DNA of 64,000 bases from the NCBI GenBank assembly GCA_039621445.1, contig CP154956.1, forward strand, positions 16,634,257 through 16,698,256, read 5' to 3'. A model generated the notes under the pieces. That model did no database searches, was not told the DNA's origin, and saw only the letters and a program-made list of their open reading frames with translations. The stretch's first letter is position 1; every line of letters begins with the position of its first letter. This document shows positions 33,207-44,336 of the stretch, in pieces. This stretch comes from Euglena gracilis (lineage: Eukaryota > Euglenida > Euglenophyceae > Euglenales). A program made the position numbers and the translations under genes.

Positions 33207-34610
33207 TTGGTTTTTGCCAGCACTCAACCAATATCGCGGGATTTGTTAGGAGATTATATTTCACGACTGCAATTAGGATTCACTTTCGTCGCCTTGCAGG
33301 GCCCTCTTCAAGCAGCAGATCGGGTCATCCGCAGAGCATGGGACGACACCATCGGCCAGCCATCGACAAGTGAATCCCAGTGGGCCCAATGCAGCTTGCC
33401 ACTCCGCATGGCAGGACTGGGAATCAAGGTCCCCACCGTCCTCCAAGCACCAGCACGGATGGCAGGCATTTTGTGTGCACTAAAACAGTTCCAACTGCTC
33501 CAATTCCCACCCCAAGCATGCACAACGCCATCGGATTTCATCGAGGTCACAAAGAAGCTGCAATGTACCTTGGGCATACAGTTCTCTCCACTACCAGAGT
33601 GGGTAGAGAGGAAGCAACCGGTGAACGTCGAGGACGACCACAGAAGTCAGCGTTGGTGGTCAGATAAGGTCCATCTAGCACGAAAAGATGCCCTGAAGAA
33701 GGTCCTCCCACTCCGGGACAAGTGCCGGCTGCGCCTGCCTGCAATCCATGCCGCACACCACAGCCTGGGTGCAGACGGTCCCAAACAAAGGAATGGGGAC
33801 GCGCATACAAGCAACAAAGTACCGCCTGCTGCTACGGTGGTGGCTTGGAGCCAAGATCTCTCCATGGGCATCCGGAGCCCCATGCCCCATGTGTGGTGAT
33901 TCCCTGGATCCCTTCGGGGACCATTTGCTATGCTGCAAAAAAAACAAACTCGTCTTGCACCACAATGCAGTACGAGATGCGCTGGCAATGGTCCTCCGGG
34001 AGAATGGTGTCCACACAAGGACAGAGGTGGCCGTCGGTGGAAAGAAGCGCCCAGCCGATGTGGCATTTGATGGAGTTGATCCTGCGGGGCCCTTGGCGGT
34101 GGACCTTGTCGCTCCGAAAAGGGTTGTCGTGGGAAGAAGACCTAGCAGTGAAGAACATGGCCATGGCAGAACACAAGAAGATCACCAAAAACCAGCCAAT
34201 ATGCGAGTCGGCCGGATGGCTGTTCAGTCCACTGTCATTCCACCCATGGTCAGGTCTGGGCCCCCTGGGCTCAGGGCTGCTTGGCCGGCTGGTGAAGCAA
34301 GCACTAGGCGACAAACAAGGCTGGGCAAGGCAACACTTGGCCCAAGACATTTGGCACCGTATATCCTCGGCATTGATGGCGTTTGTGGCTGAGCAACTCT
34401 CTACTGTGTTGGCAGCACGAGGGCACGAGGAGCTCCCGCTAACATCAGCGCCGCGGGATGCACCACCGCCCGGGACAGCACCAGCCCCACAACGAGGAAC
34501 CTCCGTGGCGGCGGTGGATATGCAAGGATGGCAAAGAGCATCCATGACCGAAGATGGAATGAATGTGGGCCCCATCCGCATCCAATGCACACGGCCGAGG
34601 TGAGAAACCT
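33207..34610 (+). pseudogene. Non-LTR retrotransposon, 3' half (thumb to endonuclease)
   Basis: Three frames carry one protein in order. Frame one has VIRRAWDDTIGQ and LRMAGLGIKVPTVLQAPARM. Frame two has CPMCGDSLDPFGDHLLCC, a CCHC knuckle, then HHNAVRDAL and KKRPADVAFDGVDPAG. Frame three ends AGWLFSPLSFHPWSGLGPLG. The zinc knuckle followed by an RPAD...VDL motif is the restriction-like endonuclease arrangement of R2/NeSL-type elements. Shifts near 33740-33790 and 34100-34150 make it dead. It lacks the reverse-transcriptase palm. Confidence 0.8.
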
Positions 34611-34832
34611 CGCAGATGGTAGCACCATCCACACCCACAAAAAAAAAAGAAAGGGCCCACGCCCCTCAGGGTCAGGCCAACGGAAATCGAAGTGAAACCG
34701 CCCAAGTGACAGGCGGGTGCAACGGCATGCGGTGACCCGTCCCGACGGCAAAAGAACAGCGCGCCGACACGGGCGACGCGCCCGCACGGGCGACGCGCGA
34801 GCACGGGAGCCGCGCGAGACGCGAGACGCGCG

Positions 34833-34973
34833 CCGTGCCGTGCCGTGCCGTGCCGTGCCGTGCCGTGCCGTGCCGTGTCGCTGTGAAAGTTATGAAAGTG
34901 CCGTGCCGTGCCGTGCCGTGCCGTGCCGTGCCGTGCCGTGCCGTGCCGTGCCGTGCCGTGCCGTGCCGTGCCT
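34833..34973 (+). repeat. CCGTG pentanucleotide microsatellite
   Basis: About 26 copies of the GTGCC unit in two blocks split by GTTATGAAAG. It lies between the two retrotransposon halves. Confidence 0.95.
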
Positions 34974-35158
34974 AAAAAAAAATTCGTTGCTGCCATCTGT
35001 TCTTTGGCCAACAAGGCCTCCCCTCAATGTGCTCCACGGTCATCATGGAGAACCCAATTGGCACACAAGGACCAAGACCCTTCCCCCCGTCAGATGTTGG
35101 GGCCATTTGGATGCAAGCAAATTAGGCGACGCCTTTCCTGAACTTCTCCACCCCCCCT

Positions 35159-37555
35159 TTGGGTGCCAGCTCTTCATCCTCAGTGGCAACAACCGCAGCA
35201 GCATCGTCACCAGCCCCAGCCAGACCCCCACCAACCCCCATTGGCCAAAATCACATTGCTGGGGTTACGCCATTCTCTGCTCCATGCCCACCATCCCTTC
35301 ATCCCACTTTTGAGGAAATTTCTTTTGACGATCGGGGCACCCTTGTATACCTGCCGTGTGGAGCCCTCCTCAATGTCAATCAAACCTACCTGCAATTGTT
35401 GAGGCATTTCAACAGGGAACCTGGCTGGGAAACCCTGCACGCCTTGTGGGCCTTCCCCAAAGCGGTGCTTTGTCCTTTGCAGCGTGGCGGGCGATCGAAC
35501 TGGGCGATGGTGGGGAGAAAAATTGCAGAACGAGCTCGCCTGTATCTCACCCGTCCTGTATTTGATTCTTGGTTGGACTCCAGTCTCCCACAAAAGCCAC
35601 AAGGCAGACAGACAAGGCAAAAAACAGCACTGGCTGCCAAGGCCACTGAAGAACGGTTCCTTTCCCGCATTGAAAGCCTTGTTGGCCACGGGGCTATTTC
35701 AAAAGCCTGCCGAGAGCTCACCTCTGAGGTGGTTCAGAACAGCAATGACCCAAAAGTGATTCAAAGGCTGCGTGACCTTCACCCACCAGAGCCTCCACCG
35801 CGCATCCCAGTGTCCGACCCTTCCCAAACGATTACCTTTCCTTCGGACCCGGAAAACACAAAAGAGCGATTGCAAAATTTGCGCAAAGCTATATTCGGGT
35901 TCCCAAAGAATCCGCACCGGGTCCTTCTGGCCTGAGACCTGACCACCTCAAGGCCATGGTTGGAGACTACCCAGGGGGCTTGTGGAGATGACCTCCTCGA
36001 AGGGCTTGATACCTTCATTTGTCGGGCAAATACAAACGGTGTTCACCCCGGCATGGCCCCTATTCTTTACTCCGCCAGGTTGACACCTCTGCGAAAACAG
36101 AACAAACAAACAGCAATGGAAGAGGACGCTTTTGGAAACCTTGTGGAGAACACGGTGTGTGATGAAGACACTCGCCCAATCACAACAGGTGAAACCCTTC
36201 GCCGATTGGTTGGTAAATGTCTCATGCGTCATCCCACAGTGGTAAACGCTTTGAAAGAACTGAGTCCTCCACAATGTGGCGTTGGTGTGCCGAATGCTTG
36301 TCCACTGATCGCAATGGGAATCCAACAAATGGTGGACACTTTGCACACAGAGACAATCGCTGGGGGCTGCTTCAAGTGGATTTTAGGAATGCCTTCAACT
36401 CTTTGTCACGGGAAAAAATCCTGCAATCCATCCGTAGACGATGCCCAGAAGTGTGCCCTTGGCTGGATTCGTGCTACCAAGGCTGCATAGAGGTAGAGGG
36501 ATAGAGGTAGAGGTTGAGGTTGAGGTAGAGGTTTTCCAACCTCCTCTATCCCTCTATGTCACCTCTATGTCGAAAAAATATAGGAAAATGACTCAATAAA
36601 GGAATTTTTTTTGCAGGCAAAGGGGAAATGCATGAAAAGTTTTCAGAATTGCTCAATGTGGTCACATAACTGCGACAACTTTCAAAACCACCAACCCACA
36701 CCTTGTTTCTCATCCCCTCGCCATTTTGTATGTGTTTTCATGCAAAATTGCCATTTTCCCAGCATATGGGGTGTTTTATGACCCTTCTTGAGGTCATTTT
36801 GGTACATTTTATGGACATAGAGGTGACATAGAGGTAGAGGTAGAGGTAGAGGTGGTTGACATAGAGGTAGAGGCCTTTGAACTCTACCTCTACCTCTATG
36901 CAGCCCTGGTGCTACGCCCAACACAGCAAGCTGTATTGTGGAAACCATTGTCTGCCTTCCCAGAGGGGGGCTCAGCAAGGCGACCCATGTGGGCCACCAG
37001 CTTTCGCCTGGGGTGTACAAAGACCTTTGTGAGGGCCTCTCACCTTTGGTCGAATGGCAGGGATGGTACTTGGATGACGCCCACCTGCTGGGATCGCCAG
37101 CCCAACTGCGCAATGCCCCTGCCTTCCTGATTCGCGAGGCAGCCACGACTGGGTTGGCCGTGAACCCTGCAAAATGTCGATTGTGGGGACCAGCTTTCAC
37201 ATCAACAGAAGGTGTCCCTTGCATTCCCCCTGGCACGCCATAGGACAGCCCCTTACATCAAATACCATTGACCGCCTTTGTTGCTGGTTCTGGTTTGAAA
37301 GTTTTGGGGTCCCTGTCCTCCACCCCCAAGATGACCGCTTCTATGAAGAAGTTTGGAATAAGCGCATTGAAGACATCCGACGTTCTTGCACAGTACTTCA
37401 ACACCTACCTCAATCGCATGTGCAATTCACCTTGCTTCGTTTTTGTTTATCTTCCAAAGATGAGATCACCCTGTCTTTTGCCCACTCACCATATTCTGTC
37501 TGAAAGCCTTTGAGCACAAACTCTCAACCAAATAACCAACCTTGAACTCTCACCT
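35159..37555 (+). pseudogene. Non-LTR retrotransposon, 5' half with RT palm
   Basis: An N-terminal domain (LHALWAFPKAVLCP, DSWLDSSLPQKPQG) is followed by APGPSGLRPDHLK, RPITTGETLRRLVGKC, LLQVDFRNAFNSLSREKIL (motif A), AQQGDPCGPPAFAWGV, then GWYLDDAHLLGS (catalytic YLDD), AVNPAKCRLWGP and a thumb segment VQFTLLRFCL. At least three frameshifts and an insertion at 36481-36905 break it, and it stops at about 37560 where hairpin elements begin. It complements the fragment at 33207, which contains only the downstream part. Confidence 0.85.
36481..36905. mobile_element. GAGGTA-arm element inserted in the RT palm
   Basis: Ends TAGAGGTAGAGG and CCTCTACCTCTA, with TGCA on both sides. Removing the element and one TGCA gives GGCTGCAGCCC, which rejoins the RT sequence. 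The subterminal arms are stretches of GAGGTA/TACCTC hexamers. The centre is unrelated AT-rich sequence. No ORF. Confidence 0.7.
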
Positions 37556-37564
37556 GGCAAGTTT

Positions 37565-37815
37565 TTTATACACAAATTGTGGTTGAGCCCAGATTTCAGC
37601 CTGAAAATGTGTTCAGCCAGGGGGCCCCCGAAGGGGGCCCCCTGAACATGTTTTCAGGCTGAAATCTGGGCTCAGCCACAATTTGTTTAAAAACGTGTTC
37701 AGAGCCCGACAAATGCCTGCCCTGAAATTTGTGGTCATGATTCACGCAAGGGGTCAAAAATGCGAATTTGTGAAATTCGGACCCAAAAAACGGCGCCCTC
37801 ATTGAAAACGTGCCT
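37565..37815. mobile_element. Truncated end of a GAAAACGTG-array element
   Basis: Palindrome copy 2 (about 37570-37695) followed by the conserved segment with CCTGCCCTGAAATTTGTGG and CGGACCCAAAAAACGGCG, then a single array unit. The sequence then passes into another foldback. Confidence 0.65.
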
Positions 37816-37834
37816 GAACACAGATGCCTTTATA

Positions 37835-38775
37835 TCGAGAACTGTGTCCCAAACGCCGGTTCGGGCGTGAAACCTGTGCCTAGGACGCCGGTGCGGGCGG
37901 TGGCCCGAACCGGCGTCCTAGGCACAGGTTTCACGCCCGAACCCCGAACCGGCGTTTGGGACACAGTTTTTGAAACCGTGTATTGGGGGCTCTGGTTTCA
38001 CGCCCGAACCGGCGGCCGAGGAATCACGGCCAATTTCGCCTAAAACACCCATGTTTCGGGCTGTTTTGGGCGACTTTGGCCCAAATGGGCCGCCGGTCAA
38101 AAATGGCAGATTCCACACTTAGGAAGCCATGTTACCCATCAATCGAAAGCTCTTCTCAAGGACTTTCGACAGATGGCCACAGGATTCGGGCATAATGCAC
38201 GCAGCGCTTATTTTCAGCGATCGTGTCTTCCAAAATTTGACATCCTAATTTGCCAAATCCCACAGTTCAGGTTGCATATAGCATATCAAACGAAAGGTCT
38301 CGCCAACACCTTTCGCTTGGTACCCACAGAACTCAGCCAGATTGCAAAGCGACCTCAAAATCAGCGATCGCATTTTTCCGCATTTTTCGGACCCCATTTG
38401 CATATCTGAAATTGCACTTTTCAGCTGCCATGTTGCCCATCGATCGAAAGCTCTTCTCAAGGGCTTTCAGCAGATGGCCTTAGATTTCTGCCATGCTGCG
38501 TGGTATTCTACTTCAGAAATTCTCCAAAATTGGCCAAAAGGAAACTTTTCCTCAAAAACCCCCAATTTTTGGCCCAAGACCACCCAAAAACTGCTAAAAT
38601 ATGAATGCCACCTGTCTACAAACCCTTTTGGACACTTTTTGGCACTTTTTATTTTGGGTCTCCTAGACGCCGGTTTCACGCCCGAACCGGCGTCCAGGAC
38701 GCCGGTTCGGGCAGAAAATTTCCCGCCCGAACCGGCGTCCTGGACGACGGTTCGGGCGTGAAGCCAGAGCCCCAA
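37835..38775. mobile_element. CCGGCGT-hairpin foldback, copy 1
   Basis: Two clusters of ACGCCGGTTCGGGC palindromes (37850-38030 and 38665-38765) bracket a 620-bp core. The core contains two related units, each with ATCGATCGAAAGCTCTTCTC or a close variant (about 38135 and 38437). A second, inverted copy of this arrangement lies at 47895-48845. No ORF of note. Confidence 0.65.
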
Positions 38776-38784
38776 TACACGGTT

Positions 38785-40292
38785 TCTATACACAAATTGT
38801 GGCTGAGCCCAGATTTCAGCCTGAAAACGTGTTCAGCCAGGGGCCCCCGAAGGGGGCCCCTGAACACGTTTTCAGGCTGAAATCTGGGCTCAGCCACAAT
38901 TTGTTTAAAAACGTTTTCAGAGCCCGCCAAATGCCTGCCCTGAAATTCGTGGTCATGATTCACGCAAGGGGTCAAAAACGCGAATTTGTGAAATTCGGAC
39001 CCAAAAAACGGCGCCCTCACTGAAAACGTGCCTGAACCCGGATGCCTTCACTGAAAACGTGTCATTGACACAAATGCCCTCACTGAAAACGTGCCTGAAC
39101 CCGGATGCCTTCACTGAAAACGTGTCATTGCCACAAATGCCCTCACTGAAAACGTGTCACCCCCCCCTTTTTTTCTTTTTTTCTTTATTCCCGCAGCCTT
39201 GCCAATATGGCCAAACGCACGGCAAACTTTGTGAATGGTCTTTTGCCACCTCCCCCTAGGACGGACCCCCTTCATGGCACCTTGCTGGCACAGGGCAACA
39301 CAAAGAAAAAGTCCGGCTCCGTAGGTGCAGAGCTTGCTGCTGTTGCCAACTGTTTGGAGTTCGCCAAACTGTGTCAACATCGGCAAGCCTGTTATCCTGA
39401 GCTGGATGCTTTCTTTGTTGCCTGGACGGGATGGGAGCTGGAACCCAGCCTGTTGTTCGATGAGGCGAGCGTCATCGAACAGTGTGTGGTCCCCTGACCA
39501 ACCCCCTGTGCCTCGTGCTGTGTCCCGACTGCCAATAAAACACGAGAAATGTGGTTTTTGTGGTGTTGCCATTCCCAAAAATCCAAATTGTGTGGAGCTG
39601 AACAAAGTTGTCTGTGACGCCAAACAAACAAAGTTGTCTGTGAACAAAGTTGTCTGTGATTGGCATATCATTTTCATTGCCAAGATTTGGCAAAAGAGCC
39701 AAAGTATGGCTCTTTTGTGTCAAGAAACTGTGTTCGGGCCAAGACTTAGGGGGAGCCCAGGGGCGGGGACCGCGACGCCGAAGGCGCCGCGGTCGCCCCT
39801 GGGCCCCCCTAAAACCTTGGCCCAAAACACTGTTCTTGTTTGAAACCGTGTTTTGGGCGAAGATTTAAGACTTTTAAAGTCTCGAAATCGGCCCAAACAC
39901 GGTTTCTTTGTGTAAAGCGTGTCGTGTGCCGTGATGACCGCCACTCTGTTTCGTTGTGCTCCAAGGCAACCTAGCCTTCTGTTGTGTTGTAGAGTGCCCC
40001 CGACCCGCCTCACTCGTTGAGGACCACCCGGCCTCGCAACCACACGCCGATTTTTCATGATAGTGTTTTTTGCTTTTTACTCAGGGTTGCCACAGATGCC
40101 CTCACTGAAAACGTGCCTGAACCCGGATGCCTTCACTGAAAACGTGTCATTGACACAAATGCCCTCATTGAAAACGTGCCTGAACCCGGATGCCTTCACT
40201 GAAAACGTGTCATTGCCACAAATGCCCTCATTGAAAACGTGTTCATGACCACGAATTTCAGGGCAGGCATTTGGCGGGCTGAACACGTTTTT
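38785..40292 (+). mobile_element. GAAAACGTG-array element, copy B
   Basis: Begins with palindrome copy 3 and the conserved CCTGCCCTGAAATTCGTGG end. Tandem units (CACTGAAAACGTG, GAACCCGGATGCC) follow, then the ORF region, then a second array (40090-40240), and it ends with the inverted terminal segment TTTGGCGGGCTGAACACG. A duplicated TTGTCTGTGA block and a GGCCCC-rich palindrome (39725-39830) are inserted in its middle. Confidence 0.7.
39207..39620 (+). pseudogene. PHD-element ORF fragment, copy B
   Basis: MAKRTANFVNGLLPPPPRTD is followed by KKKSGSVGAELAAVANCLEF and the VAWTGW segment, but about 19 residues present in copies A and C (ELFLAALAVYQQ region) are missing. After a stop, KCGFCGVAIPKNPNCVELNK and VVCDA give the first half of a zinc finger, which then breaks. 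Confidence 0.7.
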
Positions 40293-41205
40293 AATGGAAA
40301 ATGTGTCATTGCCACAGATGCCCTCGTTGAAAACGTGCCTAACCACAGATGCCTTCACTGAAAACGTTTCACCCCCCCCCCTTTTTCCGCAGCCCTCCCA
40401 CTATGGCGAAACGCACGGCTAACTTTGTGAATGGTCCTTTACCACCTCCCCCTAGGACGGAACTGTTCCTGGCTGCTCTTGCGGTATACCAGCAAGATGC
40501 CAAGAAGCCGAAGGTTGACCCCTTCATGGCACCTTGCTGGCACAGGGCAACACAAAGAAAAAGTCCGGCTCCGTAGGTGCAGAGCTTGCTGTTGCCAACT
40601 GTTTGGAGTTGGCCAAATTGTGTCAACATCGGCAAGCCTCTTATCCTGAGCTGGATGCTTTCTTTGTTGCCTGGACGGGATGGGAGCTGGAACCCAGCCG
40701 TGCTCAACGTGAGCAGCAGTCGGGAACTTTGTTCGTTTCTGGGAATCGTTCGGCAACCTCTTTTCTTCTTTGCCATTCCCAAAAATCCAAATTGTGTGGA
40801 GCTGAACAAAGTTGTGTGTGACGCCTGTGGTTTGGCGTATCATTTTCATTGCCAAGGTTTGCGGCGGCCACCAAAGTATGGCTCTTTTTTGTGTAAAGCG
40901 TGTCGTGTTCCCGACCCGCCTCACTCGTTGAGGACCACCCGGCCTCGCAACCACCCGCCGATTTTTCGTGACAGCGTTTTTTTGCTTTTTACTCAAGGTT
41001 GCCACAGATGCCCTCATTGAAAACGTGCCTGAACACAGATGCCTTAATCGAAAACGTGTCATTGCCACAGATGCCCTAATTGAAAACGTGCCTAACCACA
41101 GATGCCTTCATTGAAAACGTGTCATTGCCACAGATGCCCTCATTGAAAACGTGTTCATGACCTCGAATTTCAGGGCAGGCATTTGGCGGGCTGAACACGT
41201 TTTTA
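40293..41205 (+). mobile_element. GAAAACGTG-array element, copy C
   Basis: Directly follows copy B. A short array, the ORF region, a second array (41000-41150), and the terminal segment CAGGGCAGGCATTTGGCGGG. The left terminal repeat is missing, so copy C looks truncated or tandemly joined. Confidence 0.65.
40403..40930 (+). pseudogene. PHD-element ORF, copy C, with complete zinc finger
   Basis: MAKRTANFVNGPLPPPPRTE, FLAALAVYQQDAKKPKV, then with shifts LCQHRQASYPELDAFFVAW, AQREQQSGTLFVSGNRSA and finally NCVELNKVVCDACGLAYHFH followed by GSFLCKACR. With the CGFCG part kept in copy B, the cysteine and histidine order is C4HC3, the layout of a PHD finger. It has at least two frameshifts. The function in the element is unknown. 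Confidence 0.72.
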
Positions 41206-41339
41206 ACCCCTAGCTACCCCCTGAGCAGAGCCACACGCCGAGCCAAAGACAAATGAATGGGTCACATAAACGCGCAGAGAAGCAAAGCACAACAAAAGCC
41301 AAAACCCGACACAAACACGCCATCCTGTGGCAAAAGCGG

Positions 41340-42065
41340 TACAAACACCCCCCCTCCCCGCCCAATATATATTGAAGGTGACCTGTGCTCATCTTCCGCT
41401 AACCACTGACCTGCACACTCTCAACAAGTATCACTCAGTAGCTCTTTTGTACATTACACCCACAGTATAATCTACCCGCGACCTGTGGCGGCACAGGGAG
41501 TCACAAGGGGGTTCCTCTTGTGGCGAGGGCCAAAAGAGACGTTTCCCTGGGCCCGGGGCACGGTTTGGGTGAAGCTGTGCTACCCACCGTGAAGGAAGCT
41601 GCCATCTTCACGATCTGTTGTCTCAAATCTGCTTGAAATCTTTTCCCGTTTCTGTTTCTGTTTCTGGTTGACAGACATGAGACCACTGGCTGTACCAACA
41701 AGTCTCAGTTCTGCTGAGAATATACCCAAAATTGGCATCCTTCCAGCATGCAAGGTGACAAACACAAAAAAACCTTTGTGATACCCCATCATAATTTTGG
41801 ACACTCACCAGCAGACATCCGTAACAGTTTCGTTCCCAAACAGGACACAAACACGCCAAGGAAGGCAACACAAGGACACACACGTCCTCCCGCTATATAT
41901 GTTGAAGATGAGCCTCGCTCATTTCCCACTGGCCTCTGCCCGTGACACCGAACATCTCTTTGTACAGAATCTCAGTATAGCTACCGCTGACCTGGGAGTC
42001 ACGAGGAGGTTCTCCTTGTGGCGAGGGCCAAAGGAGACATTTCCCTCGGCCCGGGGCATGGAGGG
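41340..42065. repeat. Diverged direct duplication
   Basis: Block 41360-41570 and block 41895-42062 share the same order: a TATATATRTTGAAGRTGA motif, a CACTGACC/CACTGGCC stretch, then CTTGTGGCGAGGGCCAAA and GGCCCGGGGCA. The blocks are about 530 bp apart. No gene seen. Confidence 0.6.
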
Positions 42066-42685
42066 CCGCGAGGCGTGTCAGCGGCTCGGCTGGTAATGGG
42101 ATCTCTACTGCGGAGGGGGTGGATTGGCGATGCCCGCACGCAGAAGGAAAGAATGGAAGGGACCCATCCCTTCCATTCCCAGGCTTTGCAGCTGGTGTGA
42201 GTGATTTTCAGGGGCTTCGACGACGGGTTTTGGGATGGAAGGCACCGTATTCCCCCAAAGAGGTTGGTCTGGGTGAAGAAATCTAGTGGAAAATTCAGTT
42301 CATCTGTTGGTCCCATTTTGGGTGATGCGCAAAAAAATGTGGGAATGAACATCTTGCACCCAGCTTCAGGGCCCAGCATACACCCAACACACGTAACAGT
42401 GGAAAAAATTATGGTCTCACTTGCTTCCCCACACTGCAGCCCCCAACGCCCCAAGCATTACAAACTTCTCTGATCCCAATTTATTTGTGCTCTTCTGTTT
42501 GAAAAAAAAAAGCAAAAACTGATTGACCCATTTCCCCACTCATCCAAAAAACCACCTCGCAGAGCCTTCCCTTCTTGAAAAAGTCCTCCTCGACCTTCCC
42601 AAGCCCTTGTCCCCCTTTTGCCTTGCCAACCAAAAACTGCTGACCCCCAAGCATCTGACAGGTTGAAAATTGTAGGAGCCATTCT

Positions 42686-43285
42686 TCAACTCCCGAATGC
42701 ACACAAACACCTCGAGAGGGGCGAGGATATCTTGTCCTTGCGGTGATGTGGAGTCAAATCCCGGACCGTCCTGAATCTCCTCGAAAGACCCCTGGAGAGG
42801 CCCACGATCCGGTGGATCAGGTTTCCGCGCAATAACATGCTAGTACTGGTGTGATACATGATCAGCAGATGAACATACCATGCCCCCCCCCATTGTGTAC
42901 CCCCCCCATTGTGTACCCCCTGGGGGGGGGGAGGTACATAATGGGGGGGGGGTAGCACCACCTTCTCCCATGTCCCGCCAAAGAAAAACTTGCCCCCCCC
43001 ATTGTGTACCTCCCCCCCATTATGTACCTCCTGCCCGGTTTTGGCCTCCCGGGGGGAGGTACATAAAGGGGGGGGGGCATGGTAGACACCGCTCACCACC
43101 CACTCACCGGACCTTGCCTCAGCTTGAAACCTTCTTGGGATGAAGTAGCACATGACTGCCGGGGTTCCATTACCCTCATCCCTCGTGGGGCATCCACGCC
43201 GTGGCTGAGGTGTATGCCCTGCTTTTGAAGCGCCTGAATGACCAAGGTACCCGGGAATCACTGCATGCCCTCTGGTGCTTCCCAA
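42686..43285 (-). CDS. Hypothetical ORF crossed by two poly-C foldbacks
   Basis: A 199-codon frame. GTPAVMCYFIPRRFQAEARS, GKFFFGGTWEKVV and SMLLRGNLIHRIVGLSRG look like ordinary protein, but they are separated by two Pro/Gly-rich stretches that are simply foldback elements translated (42883-42952 and 42993-43078, both with TATGTACCTCC arms). I recognise no family. It may be exon pieces of an unrecognised gene or chance. Confidence 0.3.
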   Translation of the reverse strand: MGSTRGHAVIPGYLGHSGASKAGHTPQPRRGCPTRDEGNGTPAVMCYFIPRRFQAEARSGEWVVSGVYHAPPPLCTSPREAKTGQEVHNGGEVHNGGGKFFFGGTWEKVVLPPPHYVPPPPQGVHNGGGTQWGGAWYVHLLIMYHTSTSMLLRGNLIHRIVGLSRGLSRRFRTVRDLTPHHRKDKISSPLSRCLCAFGS

Positions 43286-43880
43286 AGGCGGTGCAAGCTC
43301 CCTTGGGATGCGGTGGAAGCCATTGGGCTTGTTTGGGTCATATCATTCAAGCTCGAGCTCGAGAGTACCTGGGCTGTTCAACGGTGGAAAGCTGGCATGA
43401 CTCCTCTCTCCCCCAAGAAGCGCAAAACTTAAAGAAGAGGCTGCACCAGATTGGCCGCCTCTAAAGAGGGAGAAGTAACAAAAGAAGAATTTGTATCCAA
43501 GTTGGAGTGCCTGGTCGGCATCCTGCCTGGTCCAAAGTATGCAACCTGCTCACATCCGATGGCGTGCAGGACCCTAATCCCCCCCCCCCCCCTTATTGTC
43601 CCCCCCCCCTTATTGTCCCTGGGCCCCGGCCGACAGGGGATTTTTTGGCCCGGCCAATGAAAATTCCTTTGGTACCCCCTTATTGTCCCCCCCCCCTTAT
43701 TGTCCCGTCGGGCCTCCCGGGGAGAGGTGGGTGGGACAATAAGGGGGGGGGGGTGGTAACCCCGTGATCCGAGAACGCCTCAGGCAACTCCATCCACATG
43801 AATCATTACCAGGTGCTCCAACGATGCGACGCTCGCTCCCCGCAGCCACCTCTGAGAAAGACATCTATGAATGCCGATTG
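43199..43880 (+). pseudogene. Non-LTR retrotransposon N-terminal fragment
   Basis: TRESLHALWCFPKAVQAPLG, then SWHDSSLPQEAQN match the N-terminal domain of the 35159 copy (LHALWAFPKAV, DSWLDSSLPQKPQ). After the inserted foldback it resumes as NPVIRERLRQLHPHE, matching PKVIQRLRDLHPPE. It is truncated on both sides. Confidence 0.75.
43577..43756. mobile_element. TTATTGTCCC foldback MITE, copy 2, in RT fragment
   Basis: 180 bp with CCCCCTTATTGTCCC ends and TA on both sides (43575-43576, 43757-43758). Deleting the element plus one TA restores CCCTAACCCCGTG, which continues the RT frame as DPNPV. This fixes the TA target duplication and hence a Stowaway-like class. Confidence 0.8.
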
Positions 43881-44336
43881 TGAGGAAGTCAGTAGATCAC
43901 CTCCATTGCCTTCTAGGACATGATGCCGGTGGCGATGCAGATGACCTTCTTGATGAGTGAGAATGGCCTGCCGAAAGGACCTGCCCCAATCCAGGGCTGA
44001 GGCATTGTTTTAAAACCGTTAACCGTTCACGGGCTTCCCCATGTGAGGAAACGGGGTGCGTTCACGGGTGCGCACTACGGCACCCGTGAACGGACCCCGT
44101 TTTCACATATGCGCACCCGTGGTCGGTTCACGGGTGCACGCACGGCAGCCGTGGACGGAATTTTGCCTTTAAAAAAGGGAAAATATTTATGCAGTAGGGA
44201 AGAGGATTTGAAACAAATGGCGAACCTGGTGAACTTGAGGGGTGGGGGCAGGAATGCAAGAGGTGGCATAGGGAACTGACACGCGACAAACTAAATTTCG
44301 GTGCGAGGCACACGCTCGCGATGCCTTTCGGCATGG

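Noticed and set aside
34717-35313. ORF with CRAVP repeats
   Set aside because: Translation of the CCGTG microsatellite; the real retrotransposon frame starts after it.
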